Shown here: positions 33,701-44,892 of the stretch, piece by piece
Layout of the letters: each line of letters opens with the position of its first letter
Position numbering within the stretch: the first letter of the stretch is position 1
Source of the DNA: Hsuehochloa calcarea
Taxonomy: Eukaryota; Streptophyta; Magnoliopsida; Poales; Poaceae
Length of the DNA stretch: 64,000 bases
Reading direction: 5' to 3'
Assembly: GCA_036346395.1 (NCBI GenBank)
Contig: CM070603.1
Location: 29,359,045-29,423,044 of the forward strand
Translations under genes and position numbers: made by a program
The notes under the pieces: model-generated
The model's input: the letters and a program-made list of their open reading frames with translations, nothing else
What the model was told of the DNA's origin: nothing
Database searches by the model: none

Positions 33701-34449
33701 ACAGTTACTTACCCTCGTCGTAGTCTCTGGTTGGGTCTCCTCTCCCCGAGTATCTCCACATAGGAGATGCTCGCTTCTTCAAGGGACTAATTCGGCGTGT
33801 GATGAAATCCTTCACCACATGCCATCCGGTCAGCCCTTCTTCCTTCAAGTCCTTAATGGCTTGAATATAAGGGCTAATCCATTGATATCTTCAGGAGTTG
33901 AATCCCATGAAGATTTCTTTTCGGCAGCCTTCCCCGCGAAAGAAAGGCTGTCTTCAGAGGTGACCTTCCAATAAAACCACCTCTTCCTCCAGCCCGGCCA
34001 CGAAGACCGGGTGAAACTCTGAATATACTCCTTCGACTTCGAGTCGTGGAGCTTCAGACCGCAGCTTCCGGCGATTCCGGTTTGTCGAGCCATCCCATAA
34101 TAATATTGGAACAGCTCGAGATCCGCCGGAATCCCTAGATACGCCTCGCACAGGTACACGAACACACTTAACATGGTAATGGAATTGGGACCTAAGTTCA
34201 CCAATTCCACCCCAAAGTGCTCGAGTACCACTGTAAGAAAGGGTGAGCACGATCAAAGGCCGCACTCACAATACGCTTGAAAGACGAGATTTGCCCATTT
34301 TCCCCGATGGCGATCTTTGCCGATAGCGGAATCCACTTTACGAGCCTTCTCTCGAATCTTCCGACATCGACCAAGATTTTGATCTTAGCCGCATCCATCT
34401 CCGATTCTTCCCATTCAGAAACTCTCATGGCCATTTCGCTCAGAAGCAA
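30768..34449 (-). CDS. Spliced antisense gene of the Tat element (Transposase_28-like, coiled coils)
   Basis: The - strand start region (34449-33710) reads VFVYLCEAYLGIPADLELFQ and GWRKRWFYWK, the pattern of the 'putative gypsy type transposon' domain (Pfam Transposase_28). A basic Ser-rich part follows (KTKARSSSKRRRLVKS, 32959-33282). Long heptad-rich coiled coils come last. Exons with clean GT-AG borders: 33626-33513, 31659-31514, 31448-31323, 31254-31075 and 30985-30768 (stop TAA). The last three introns (65, 68 and 89 bases) are all phase 1 and the codons join correctly. Near 34210 the first domain changes frame, so the 5' part may be damaged. Antisense ORFs are known in Tat elements; their function is unknown. 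Exact exons between 33282 and 31660 are uncertain. Confidence 0.62.
31690..31810. repeat. Hairpin units in an intron of the Tat antisense gene
   Basis: Three to four units of the form stem-AGTNNTTC-stem: GTTGTA/TACAAC, then a mixed unit, then GGTCGTA/TACGACC. They lie in the presumed intron between 31660 and 31908. Confidence 0.75.
33360..33480. repeat. Hairpin units in a second intron of the Tat antisense gene
   Basis: Four units, including GATCGTA/TACGATC, lie immediately downstream (on -) of the exon 33626-33513. Related units recur at 34815-34970, upstream of the antisense gene. Confidence 0.72.
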
Positions 34450-35010
34450 GAAGTTTTTTGATTGGGTTGGCGGCGGAGAAGATGAAACCTAGTCGAGGAC
34501 GGAGAAAGCAAGAGCTCGAGAACAATGGAGTGATTTGAGGAAAAGGTAAAACCCAAGTCTACCTCTGGTAAGTTTTTATAATCATACGGCGCACGCCGCC
34601 GAAACCGTCTCGTCTATAGGTCTGTGGGAGTTGGTTGCACCGCTTCGGGAACCGCTTCATCGGACAAGTCTGTGAAGAACCGGTTGCAATTCCCCAGATG
34701 GTCCGTTCGAGAAAAATTAGGTGCGTATTGTCACCCCCAAGCGAAATTACTTTCTTGACCAAGTCTTTCTGGTTGAAGGAAGTATCAATCGGAAGGGTTT
34801 TTCTCCGATTCCCCTACTACGACCACCAGACGGTCGTAGGGGTTTTTACGACTTTTTGATAGTCGTAATCAACCTTTCTGACCAAGCAAATTCCTGGTCA
34901 AAATAGCATTCAAATGTCGAAGAGTTTTTCCTTCGACCATAGTTCTACGACATTTTCATAGTCGTAAGTCCATTTACAAATCCTTCACCAAGTAAGTTAC
35001 TTTCACTTGG

Positions 35011-35025
35011 AGCTGGGGGGCTAGA
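35011..35025 (+). other. Tat polypurine tract
   Basis: AGCTGGGGGGCTAGA sits directly before the 3' LTR and primes second-strand synthesis. Confidence 0.75.
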
Positions 35026-35808
35026 TGATGAGGATCTAATAATCCTTATTTTATCTTTTATCTATAATTCTTATTATAGGTGAATATGATGTCACATAGT
35101 CCCCAGAAGTACCCCTTATATTTATAAGGAGAGGCCTACCAAGTGATTGTAAGATCTTCTACAATCACCCCCATAGTCGTAAGTCTTACTACGACTATGT
35201 CATGGTCGTAAGTCTTTCTACGACCACTACATGGTCGTAAGTCCTTCTACGACCACTACATAGTCGTAAGTCCTTCTACGACCAAGTAAACCACGACCAC
35301 CTTATAATCAAACCTACAGGCAAGTGGGTCCAATTGATTAAGGAATCCGAACGGTCTACACGCACTATTATTCCGCGTAGTAATGGTGCGTAAATACCCC
35401 ATTACCTCTGGAAGATAATTGCCAGACGGCGTGAAGAAGCCAATGCGCTGGTAATTACTGCCATCATGCGCCCGTTACTGGATTAATTAGGCGCATCTTA
35501 CGCAGGACAAAACGGCTACTCCTTCACGACTATATAAGGGCATCAATCAGAGGGATGGAGGGAGGGGACAGAGAAGAAAAGAGAGAGCGAGTCAAGGAGA
35601 AACACAAGTACTATTCTCTGTAATAGTCTTAGCTTCTTACTTGATCATCAAGAATACCATACACACACAGGATTAGGGTTATTATTCTCTCTGGAGAAGG
35701 CCTGAACCTGTCTAAACATCCCGTGTCAACCACTCTGCGTGATTTCATCTTTAGGAGACCCCTCGAATCAAATAATCTTTACGTAAGATCGGTTCTAATA
35801 CACCGACA
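35026..35808 (+). repeat. 3' LTR of the Tat element
   Basis: 783 bases. It differs from the 5' LTR by about six substitutions and one deleted G, as read by eye. Confidence 0.94.
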
Positions 35809-36115
35809 AGACCGATTTTGGAGCGGTCCGACCGCCAGTACAACAGCGGTCAGACCGCCTGGCAATCGGTCCAACCGGTTGGATCCAGAGGTCAGACCGC
35901 CCGTGCTTTGAGATTCTGTAATCTTAGTTGTTTTTGTTATTTTGCTTAGGGGATTTAATTGGATTCAATACTAGTCTTCCGCTGTACTGGTATATCGATC
36001 TTCATAGCTCCCTAATAGCTATTGGAGTGAAATTGTGTTGGATTCATTATTTGGAAAAAAGTGAGCGTGCTCCTATTCACCCCCCCTCTAGTCGCCTTTT
36101 CGGTCCAACAGACAT

Positions 36116-38050
36116 AGATGGGTGCCCTTGGCGAGTGCACACATTTCAGCCTAAGTGGGACACTACTGAAAATGCTCTATAGTGGTCCCTCACATATATG
36201 CCGTTGCTGAGTCAGTGTAGTCCCATAAGAACCTGTCATCAGAATTCATCGCGGACATCATGTACGTGAGATTATGGATAATCTAGATTTTGAGCCACGA
36301 TCCATCATTCGTACGATTGTGGAAAGATTCCAGTACACAATCAGCTATGCCAAGGCGTGGGGTGCAAAACAGAAGGCATTTGAATCAAGGTTCGGTACAT
36401 TTGAGGACTCCTACCACAACCTCTTCGGCTAATTCCGAGTCATACAAGACAGGAATCCCAACACTCATGCCGACATTCAAGATTCCACACATTCGAAGTG
36501 GGGCAACAAGAGGGTGCTGAAGCAAACATTCTTTGCCTTTGGTCCATGCATCAATGCTTTCCAGCACTGTTGTCCAATCTTATGCGTGGATAGCACATTC
36601 TTGACTGAAAAGTACAAGGGCTAGATATTGACTGCAATAGCGATGGGTGGGAGCAATCAAGTTCTTCCTGTGCCATTCGCATTCGTTCAAAGCGAGAACA
36701 CAAACATATAGTTGTGGTTCCTGAGGAATTTGAGGATTTCTGTTGTACAGGGCCGTCCTAACGTATGTGTCATACATGATCGGCATGCGGGCTTGCTGAG
36801 TGTATTAACTTAGCTACAACAAGGAGAGAACGAACCACTTCCATGGGCGGATCTATAGAGCACCTAGTGCATGAGGTACTTGGGTGTAAACTTTTATAAG
36901 TAGTTCTGCAACAAGGACTTGATGAACATGTTTAAGTGGTTGTGCAACCAGAACCAGTAGCGAAAATTTGACACACTTTGAAAGATTCTGGATGAGCAAA
37001 CCTAGATGCGCGGAAGGGAGGTAGTGAAAAAGGTCGCTACAAGCGCTGACTAGGTTCCTGAATTATTGCCACAACTACCCACAGATAGTCCTTATGTGAT
37101 GAGGAAGGGGGTCACAGGTGAAATTCTTCTCGGACTGGATTGAGCACGAGCATAAGAAGAAGTGGTTGCTGCTACATAATAGAGGTAGTGCTCGATATGG
37201 TGTTATGACAACCAATCTAGCCGAGATGTAAAATTGGGTTATGCGCGGATCCAGGCGCATCCCTTTGGTTGGTATTATGGAGACAATTATTCCGCGGTAC
37301 CACATATTAATTTATTGACAGAAGCAACAACGCATCACTCGCTATGGAAAATAACATAGTACTGTACTCCACCTTGATCACACAGTACATGGTGGAGAAA
37401 AGCAAGAAGGGTGAGGTGCACCGGGCATTCATGATGGACACAAGGGAGCTTCGCTTCGAGATATTGTGTAGGGATAAAGGGCCGTGGGATGAACCGCAAG
37501 AGTATCACCCACGAGTGCACACTACACCGCACTAGTTGCGTATGCACTTGCAACAAGCCTATTCTTCTACATAAGCCCTGCTCACATGTTATTTTCGACA
37601 GTGGCGCAGCATCCCGGCCAGTACATCTCTAATTATTTCAACAAGGAGAAGGTGATGCAAACCTTGAGTGCAGAGCTGTATGGTTACGGCGTGGTTGACC
37701 ATTTCATTGGCCATCCAAACTAGGAGCAACTTATCTGGGCCGTGGACACTGATAGGCTGAAGGAAAGTTTAGCTGGCGACATGTATGGCATATCAGGAAC
37801 AATATGGATGAAGCAGAAGTCGAGCATCGTACGAAGAAGTGCTTCATTTGTAGGGACTCTGGGCACACCTTCAAGAAATGCTCTACGAGAAATCCACAGG
37901 ATAAAGGAGACAGCGGCAATTCGAACAGCGCCGCAAGGACCTCATCCGACTGCCCCACTCGAGGCGTCGACATGGCGGACGTTGAGGTCGTGGCCACGAG
38001 GAAAGGCTCGTTTTGTTGAATTATGTTGTGCTCAAATCTTTTTAATCTCA
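36116..38050 (+). pseudogene. MULE-B transposase, C-terminal part
   Basis: The catalytic region reads DSTFLTEKYKG (about 36587), ILTAIAMGGSNQ, FAFVQSENTN and VCVIHDRHAGLL (36760-36800). The C-terminal zinc knuckle CFICRDSGHTFKKC (37840-37881, CX2CX4HX4C) is complete, unlike the one in MULE-A. A Ser/Thr-rich tail ends at TGA near 38019. Several in-frame stops (for example after KYKG) show the gene is dead. It continues the N-terminal part at 22011-23104 across the LTR C insertion. Confidence 0.83.
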
Positions 38051-38071
38051 TTTTGATATGTCAAAAAACTA

Positions 38072-38242
38072 GGTGATGACGTTGTACTGAATGTTTTGTA
38101 ATATCCGTGTGATTTGCTTACAAAATATGTGAGGACATTGTGCTGAATGTTCTGTAATATCATTGTGATTTGTAGACAAAAAATTGATAACGTTTTGCTG
38201 AATCTTTTGTAATATCATTATGATTTGCCCACAAAATATGTG
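38072..38242 (+). repeat. About 57-bp tandem repeat downstream of MULE-B
   Basis: Three diverged copies sharing TGCTGAATGTTTTGTAATAT and CAAAATATGTG start near 38074, 38131 and 38186. They lie between the stop codon and the right terminal repeat. Confidence 0.75.
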
Positions 38243-38249
38243 GTCGGAA

Positions 38250-38530
38250 ATAGATAATAAAAAACAGGCAGAGGTCCTTGTCACCAGTTGAAATGACGAT
38301 AGGGTCCTGTCACCAGTTGGAGTGGCATAGGGCCCTGTCGCCATTTTAACTGGCGACATGGACCTCTCTGCACTGTTCTAGGCTCTGTCACCATTTGGAA
38401 TACCGATAGAAATTTTTTGTCATTTCAAATGGCGACAGTAGCATAGTTTTGTAAAAAAATCGACTATTTATTATGTAAATTTATTTTAAAATAGTATTAT
38501 TAAAAAATCAACTAATTAATTACGAGTAAT
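38250..38530 (-). repeat. MULE-B right terminal inverted repeat
   Basis: Reverse complement of the left terminal block: the hairpin units (GTCGCCATTTTAACTGGCGAC and relatives) come first, then AAAATCGACTATTTATT and AATAGTATT toward the outside. Pairing with 21630-22000 sets the borders of MULE-B to about 17 kb with its insertions. Confidence 0.75.
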
Positions 38531-39224
38531 GTGTTTGCCACTAATTAGCCATGACAAAAATAAATACAACATATTACATACAAGTAAATAATTAAATGCG
38601 AGTAATTAAATACGAATAATTAATTAATTAGCAGCAAATTGGTTGCTTATCAATAAATTACTTATGAGTAATTCATTACATCTAAGTAATTCCCATTGAA
38701 TTAATTATGATTATTTAATTATGACTAATTAACTACACATCATTAATATGACTAATTAACTACACAACCTTAATTAATCATGATTAATTAAGTTATTTAA
38801 TTTCCACTAATTAACTACGAGTCATTACTTACAAGAAAATAATTATGACCATGTAAATTCGACTAATTAATTTGCACTAATGTAATTACCACTAATTGAC
38901 AACGACTCATATAGTTACGATTTATTAATTACCGCTAATTAATTACAACTAAACTAATTATGTCTAACTAATTACTACTAAATTTATTACGACTAATTAA
39001 TTATCACTAATTTTAAACCACTAACTAATTCATACTTAAATAATGGGGACTAATTAATTAGCACTAATTATTTACCAACACATTAATTATGACTAATTCA
39101 TGGCCTCTTAATATTAAGAAGTAATAAACTACGACTAAATTATTTATGACTATTTAATTACTAGTAATTAATTATGACTACTAAATAAGTAAATTACAAC
39201 TTGTTGATTAAGATTAATTAGCTA
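38510..39224. repeat. Extremely AT-rich degenerate repeat block
   Basis: About 700 bases built from variants of TGACTAATTAATTA, TACGACTAATTA and CACTAATT. It continues for a few bases after LTR D (40994-41015). It may be the outer part of the MULE-B right end, since the left end shows the same CACTAATTAATTA words at 21540-21620. No gene. Confidence 0.8.
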
Positions 39225-40993
39225 TGTTGGACCGAAAAGGCGACTAGAGGGGGGGGGGTTGAATAGGAGCACGCTCACCTTTTCACAAATAATTGATTCA
39301 ATAATATTTTACTCTAGTAGCTATGGAAGCTATGAAGATCTGTATATCAGTACGGCGGAAGACTAATATTGAATCCAATTTAAACCCCTAAACAATACGA
39401 CAAACTCAGCAAAAACTAAAGCAATTCAATGCACTGGCGGTCGGACCGCTGGGTCGATTGCGGTCTGACCGCTAGGTCAATTGCGTTCTGACCGATTACA
39501 TGCCGGTTTGACCGCTGACCCTGGCCGGTCTGACCGCCGGCCTGAAGAATAGAACAGAAAGCCCCGTTAACGAAGTTGCAAATAGATGAAACTTTTGATC
39601 TACAACTCCAAACTTGATGAAACTTGTAACACACATTCTCTAAGATATGAGGAACCTATTCCAATCGAATATTGAGACAATTCTAGGAAGAATAACGATC
39701 CTTTTCCGTTTGAGACGAGAAGGGTTCAAAACCGAGTCAAAATGAAAACTTGATCCAAAATCTTGCTCGTGGGTGATTGATGATCAAGATGATCATAGAT
39801 AGGTTCCCACATGTCACAGCAAGCTAGATCACGTGAATAATTTAATCAAAAACTCGCGTATCAAAGAAATACTGAAAATCATCAAATATAGAGAAAGAAC
39901 ACAAAGATACAAGACATGATTAAACTTTCTCTAGATTGATTTGATATGATATGGGCTTACAACCACTCCATCAATGGAGGACAATGCTCAATCCAAGAGC
40001 ATGAAAATCACATCAAAATCTCTCCATAAACAAATTAGGGTTTCAAATAGCAAAAGAGACGAAGCCAAGGTGCAGCCACCTCCCTCCCCTATTTATAGTG
40101 GAGGCTTAGACCTTCTAGAAGTTTGACTCAATTGGGCTCCCGTTAAGGCCCAAAACAAACGGGACACATACGCACGTATTTTAATACGCCGTCTTTAACA
40201 CCTCTTGACCTAATTAGCTACACCTTGCGCCATCTTGCGCCTCGGATTAGCCAATAGATCACTTTTGTCCATCTTGCACCACGCTTGAGTTCATTGACCT
40301 CACCCAGCATCGTCGATCGTTCTGGACCTTAGTTCTCCAAGTCTAGTCCCGATCATCCTCGCCGTTGACCGTCGTTGACCACCAAGTAACCTACGTAACA
40401 ATAGACAAGTAAACCGAATCCAGGAATAAGTTCTTCACAACTTGACCTATATTAGTCAAAACATGCATAATGCAACATATATGCCCTGAAACTCATGACT
40501 TTGACCTAACAACCGAACATCACCGCCACGATGGGCGACGATCAAAGTGAAAATCGGTCAGACCACCCCCAAGGCCGGTTTGACCGCCCACCCTGGCCGG
40601 TCTGACCGCCACCTATTGGCCGGTCAGACCACTAGTTGGGACTTAGCCGAAATTCCTTTCTGGAAAACTGAAACCTACTGGAATTTTCAATCGAATAGAA
40701 CTTTTGACTGAAAACTCCAAAAATTATGAGACCAAGTGCAATAGAATCCCCTCTGTTGCCTGCTACCTCTATTTTTGGCCCAGCTCAAAACACCATTTCT
40801 GAAGTTGGCCGGTCCGACCGCCGCTATGGCTGGTCGGACCGCTTGACCGATCGACGCCGCTTAGGCGGTCGGACCGCTAACTTGACAAAGACTTTGTAAC
40901 TTTGCCGAAAACACGTGAAACGACAAACCGTTAACGCCATTGCCAATTGTCACATCATCCTACGATCTTGAGTATATCCACATGATATCCACA
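39225..40993 (-). mobile_element. Solo LTR D (CGGTC-box family)
   Basis: 1,769 bases, TGTTGGACCG...GATATCCACA, flanked by AGCTA (39220-39224) and AACTA (40994-40998). Same family as LTR C, opposite strand. CGGTC-type boxes lie at 39434-39540, 40555-40630 and 40805-40880. On the - strand the TATA box (near 40095) sits between CCTCC and GGAGG. Confidence 0.87.
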
Positions 40994-41015
40994 AACTACG
41001 ACTACAGTAATTACG

Positions 41016-41345
41016 ACGGATGCAGTGTAGAAAAAATACATTATCTTCAGGGGCCATTCTATACTAGTACGGTTCTAAAAACTGCTCTAAATACTCTTTA
41101 ATCCGCAAATAAATTTTATTAATATTCTTTGTGTTCTAAGAGACGAGCACGAGAACGAGAATGAAATTAAGAACAAATGAGAGCGCGAGCGACTCCGTTA
41201 TTTATAGCCACGTGAACGCAGTTCCCGCAGACAGCGCAGCGACGGAAAGGGAATCAGATTCCCTCCCGTGTGATGTTATTCTGCGTGTCGCATGCATGCA
41301 GGGGCAGTGCGATTGGACAGAAAGATGGATTGGACAAAAAGATGA
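41016..41345. other. Spacer, no gene recognised
   Basis: Includes a GAGCACGAGAACGAGAATG purine run and a TATTTATAG motif near 41200. No supported feature. Confidence 0.3.
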
Positions 41346-42379
41346 TGTTGAAAATGTAAGCATTTTTCGAATTACTTTAATCCAGAAATATACTAGATGA
41401 ATCATGAACAATATTCTAGCCTTTTGCATAAGACAGATAAACATGAACACCATAGTCATACCAATTTCTAACAGAACAGAAACTAGTATTTCTATCTCAG
41501 TGTTCAAAACAATAACATAAATAAAAAATAAACATAGTACAAGAATTAGATTGATATACCCAGAACCAGTTGAAGGAGCAGCAGCAGGAGAGGAGTTGAC
41601 GAGATTGTCGTTCGCCATGGCGTAGTGGACGTAGTCGTGCAGTTGATGTAGAGGAAGCAGAAGATCGGATGATGACGAAGCAGCGAGTAGTCACGCGAAC
41701 GCTTCCCAAAAGCCTTATTCGTCCTCGCTCGTGTAAGCCTTCAAGGACGGGGTTCCGGAGGCCTGCTCTCCCGGTTCGACCGTACACGAGCCTCGCCAGG
41801 ATGGAGATCGCCAGAGAAAGCAGCAACAAAACGTGGAGTGGAAGAGCCTGTCTCAGTCGCGTGGAGTGAAAAAGAGAGAATGGAGAGGAAGAGTCTCACG
41901 AACAGTTCACTGTTCTTTTAATGGTCCACAAAAACAAAGAGATCGAAATCGTGATATCAACCCGGTGATAAAGCCCACTAGTAATGGCGAACCGTTCTTT
42001 GCCGCCAAATCCGTCTGGTTAATTCCATTACTGCGAGTCGGTGCGTTTCGATTTCCGAATAGATAAAGAAAAAGCGCGCGCGCATTCGCGCCACAGCACA
42101 CGCACCGCGACCGCCGCGGCAAGGCACGCAGACGCACGACGCGGCGCTACACGCGCGGCACCGCGACGGCTCGGCTCGGCGGCGGCGGCAGCGGCGCGCG
42201 CGTGTGTTGACTCTCTCCAATTCCACAAGGGGTTACCACGATCCACCTTATAAAGTGGTATGGCGATCCCTAATACTCCATGTGGGACTAAACAGTTTTA
42301 GCACGTGCACATGGGTCTTTGAGATTTTTCAGGAATTAATTAGAGTTAAAATTGGGCCAAGCCCGTATTAATTCCAACA
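41346..42379 (-). mobile_element. Probable solo LTR of a Ty1/copia element
   Basis: On the - strand it starts TGTTGGAATTAATACGG and ends TTTTCAACA, so the ends are inverted (TGTTG/CAACA). Flanks are GATGA and GATAG, only a partial match, so the left border is less sure. It has a TTATAAGG box near 42245 and a very CpG-rich leader (42090-42200), as in some grass copia LTRs. The short frame MANDNLVNSSPAAAPS inside is not assigned a function. Confidence 0.55.
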
Positions 42380-42489
42380 GATAGGCGGTGGCAGGAAATC
42401 CAGAGGCGTTGCCAGGCTAGGGTGGTGCGGCGTCGCCCACGTGGGGCGTTCAGGTGAGGGGGGCTGGAAGAGCAGGCTGTCTGCGTGCT

Positions 42490-42720
42490 AGGTGTACGGG
42501 CAAGTGAAGTCTGGGCTAGGGGCGTTCGAACAGGGCATGTCTGGGCCGGGGACGTGCGGACAAGCTACTTCTGGGCTAGGGGCGATCGGTGGAGGCCACG
42601 TGTTAGGAGGAGATGAAATCTGGCCTAGGGGCGCATGGATTTCGCGCATTCGGGCGCTTGGTGAATGGACAAGGCCTGTCCGGACTAGGGGTGAGCGGTG
42701 GCGGCCACGTGGCGTGAGGA
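42490..42720. repeat. GC-rich degenerate minisatellite
   Basis: Five or so units around TCTGGGCTAGGGGCG at roughly 30-60-base spacing, each followed by a variable GGN-CGT segment. No coding role seen. Confidence 0.7.
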
Positions 42721-44180
42721 GGACGGTCCGGATGGCAGATGAGCGGTGAAGGTTGAATCCGGGCACCAGATGCACGGTTTTAGACATGCTTCGGTTGTCG
42801 GCACGCCTGTGATACTATTTTTAGTAATACGACACGAAAACGGCTACTTTCGTATAAAAAATATTCCTACAGTTCCATTTAAACCAAAAACTCCTACTAT
42901 TGCTTGCATCTAGCCTACGGAGACCTTCCTATGTTAGGTGCCCTGTCACCTTACCACACTGGTGACTGAACATTCACTCGCCAATGGTTGATTTGTTTCG
43001 TTTTAATGGGACAAGTTGTTCTGCTTCTCCGATTGGGACCGGAGTGGCCGAGACTCCGAAACAGACGCCGCCGCCCGCCACCCGCCACCCGCTGCCGGAA
43101 GCCTGGTGGAAAGTGGTTTAGCACGGTGGTCTGCACCTGCCGGTGAGGGCTGGGAGGAATCCAAACATGATGGATCAGAATTCAGGAGGGTTGCATCTAT
43201 CATTGTCTTAGTGCCGTGCCAGCAACGTCTTGTTTAGTACTTCTCATACTTGCATCTAAAATTAGGAGTTGACAATCGGGTCAGGGCTGTCAGGCATATA
43301 GGCATCCACCCAATTCAGCATGTCAGTTTCTTTTCCTTCCCTTGGAAATTAAAACAGGTTTGTTCAATAGTCTGGTATTGGTCTTGTTTTGACTTTTGAT
43401 TGCTAGTGATTTCCTTCTTTGATTTCTCTGTGGAGGACATTATAATAAGAACAAGGGATGAAGCAGGCACAAGGTATGATCGATGTATGTATGATTCTAT
43501 TCTACATGGCTAATATTAGGTTTCCATTTATTTTCTTTTTTCTTTTTTGCTGCTAATTATTTCTGTTTTATTATAATATCCCTTGTTGTGAGGAAATAAA
43601 CTACTAGTAGTTCATTTGACAATTCTTTTGTGGTGCATTCATTCTAAAATTCGTTCAGTTCATATCATTGTTACGAAGCAAAGAAAAATAATGAATCAGT
43701 CATAAGAATACCCAAAAAAATCACTCTCCGCTGGATGGATGTCAAGTATTGACTTAACTTGCTGATGTCCACTGCATGACATCACAACTCGAGAGCACGA
43801 GGGTTGAATAATTGTAGTTCTTATATAAAAAATTATCATTGATGTGCTTGGATCCAACCATAGCCATTAGCTCTAACGATAGTTTATTAGCGCATCTCTT
43901 TCGATAACACAGTTGATTAGGACATCATGCAGTGGTTGGCCGTTGGTACAGCCTCAAAGGACCTCAAAGGACAGCAAACTTGGGGTGCTCCAATCAGTAG
44001 TTTCCAACTAATGAATTAGATATCTTTCAAATGCCATCATGTTAGTTTACTGGGCATGAGGTTTTTCTTTTTTTTCTTTTAGTTTGCATCTTGCCTAAAT
44101 GAGTAATTTAATTATTAATTTCTGTGGTCACTTTTTTGAATTTATAGTTCGTTTTTTTGCGAGAAATAATCTTATAGTTC
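42721..44180. other. Intergenic stretch, no gene recognised
   Basis: Contains a GC-rich patch at 43030-43160 that looks like a decayed exon or UTR, followed by AT-rich DNA with poly-T runs. No frame has a recognisable domain. Confidence 0.35.
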
Positions 44181-44185
44181 ATACT

Positions 44186-44887
44186 TGTCGACGATCAAAT
44201 CACTGAACTTATACATATATAAAAAACAGAGAAAAAATGACACGTATCTCCTGGAAAGGAATGGAGCTGCTCTTTATTGCTATGAACTGGCTATTACAAT
44301 GAGTGTCTGTAATCTAGACTAAAGGATAATCTTAATATATAACACTGGAGCGCAATGCTTGCTATGACTTTGTAATCTAATCGACTGGTTGTCTTCCGAG
44401 AGTGAATCCCAATCGATCCTATCTTGGTCCCCCCCTCTCCACCTTCCGCGGTCCTCCTTATGTAGTTGATGAAGCGTTGGCAGTTATCCTTTGGAGAGAC
44501 ACCTGTTGAGAAGTGACACGTCTGATCGGAGAGAGACGTTAGTTGACAATGTATCAAGCTGCTGTGCGGTTATATGTCAGTGAGTCATTTAACCGTATTC
44601 CAGTGTCTTAGAGTTATGTAGCGTCGCGTGGTATGAAATATACAACACATGTTCCATTCGTCACACAGTAAAGGATATATCTGGACTCAGATCCAGATAC
44701 CAGTTCAAAGCCTTGTGAGTATTTGACTGGTTGGAGACTAGGTTAGGAACCTTGTCTGACCAGGTTATATTTTGTGTAACCTTTGTAATCCTTACGACCA
44801 GTGAGGTCGTTAGCCTTAGGGGTTACGACCATGAAGACGTATAATCTCTATCTATTAAATAATAAATAGAGATTTTAATCCTCGTCA
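44186..44887 (-). mobile_element. Solo LTR of a Tat-like gypsy element
   Basis: 702 bases. On the - strand it starts TGACGAGGATTAAAATCTC, close to the TGACGAGGATC start of the Tat LTR at 24621, and ends CGTCGACA. The exact TSD ATACT lies at 44181-44185 and 44888-44892. ACGACC/GGTCGT inverted units occur near 44795-44830. Confidence 0.88.
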
Positions 44888-44892
44888 ATACT

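Larger units (their letters stand above)
24621..35808 (+). mobile_element. Tat-type Ty3/gypsy retrotransposon
   Basis: LTRs 24621-25404 and 35026-35808 differ at about seven positions by eye. The TSD AGACC is exact (24616-24620 and 35809-35813). The primer site TGGCGCCGACC follows the 5' LTR directly, as in Tat elements. The sense strand holds a remnant of gag followed by a decayed pol up to about 29.5 kb. The 5.5 kb between pol and the 3' LTR holds tandem repeats and a spliced antisense gene, which is typical of the Tat lineage. The element split LTR C and is the youngest insertion in this nest. Confidence 0.93.
23105..36110 (+). mobile_element. Solo LTR C (CGGTC-box family), split by a Tat element
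   Basis: It starts TGTGGATTTC and ends CGGTCCAACA, with exact TSD GACAT at 23100-23104 and 36111-36115. Its own length is 1,813 bases (23105-24620 plus 35814-36110); the rest is the Tat element at 24621-35808. It is the same family as 39225-40993 and 56136-58044. CGGTCSGACCG-type boxes cluster at 23220-23305, 23469-23540, 24580-24615 and 35825-35905. TATA lies at 23981-23990 within a CCTCC/GGAGG inverted repeat. Confidence 0.9.

Noticed and set aside
41202..41618. Frame starting MANDNLVNSSPAAAPS with a hydrophobic stretch
   Set aside because: It runs across the border of the probable solo LTR; the hydrophobic part is AT-rich DNA rather than a convincing membrane protein.
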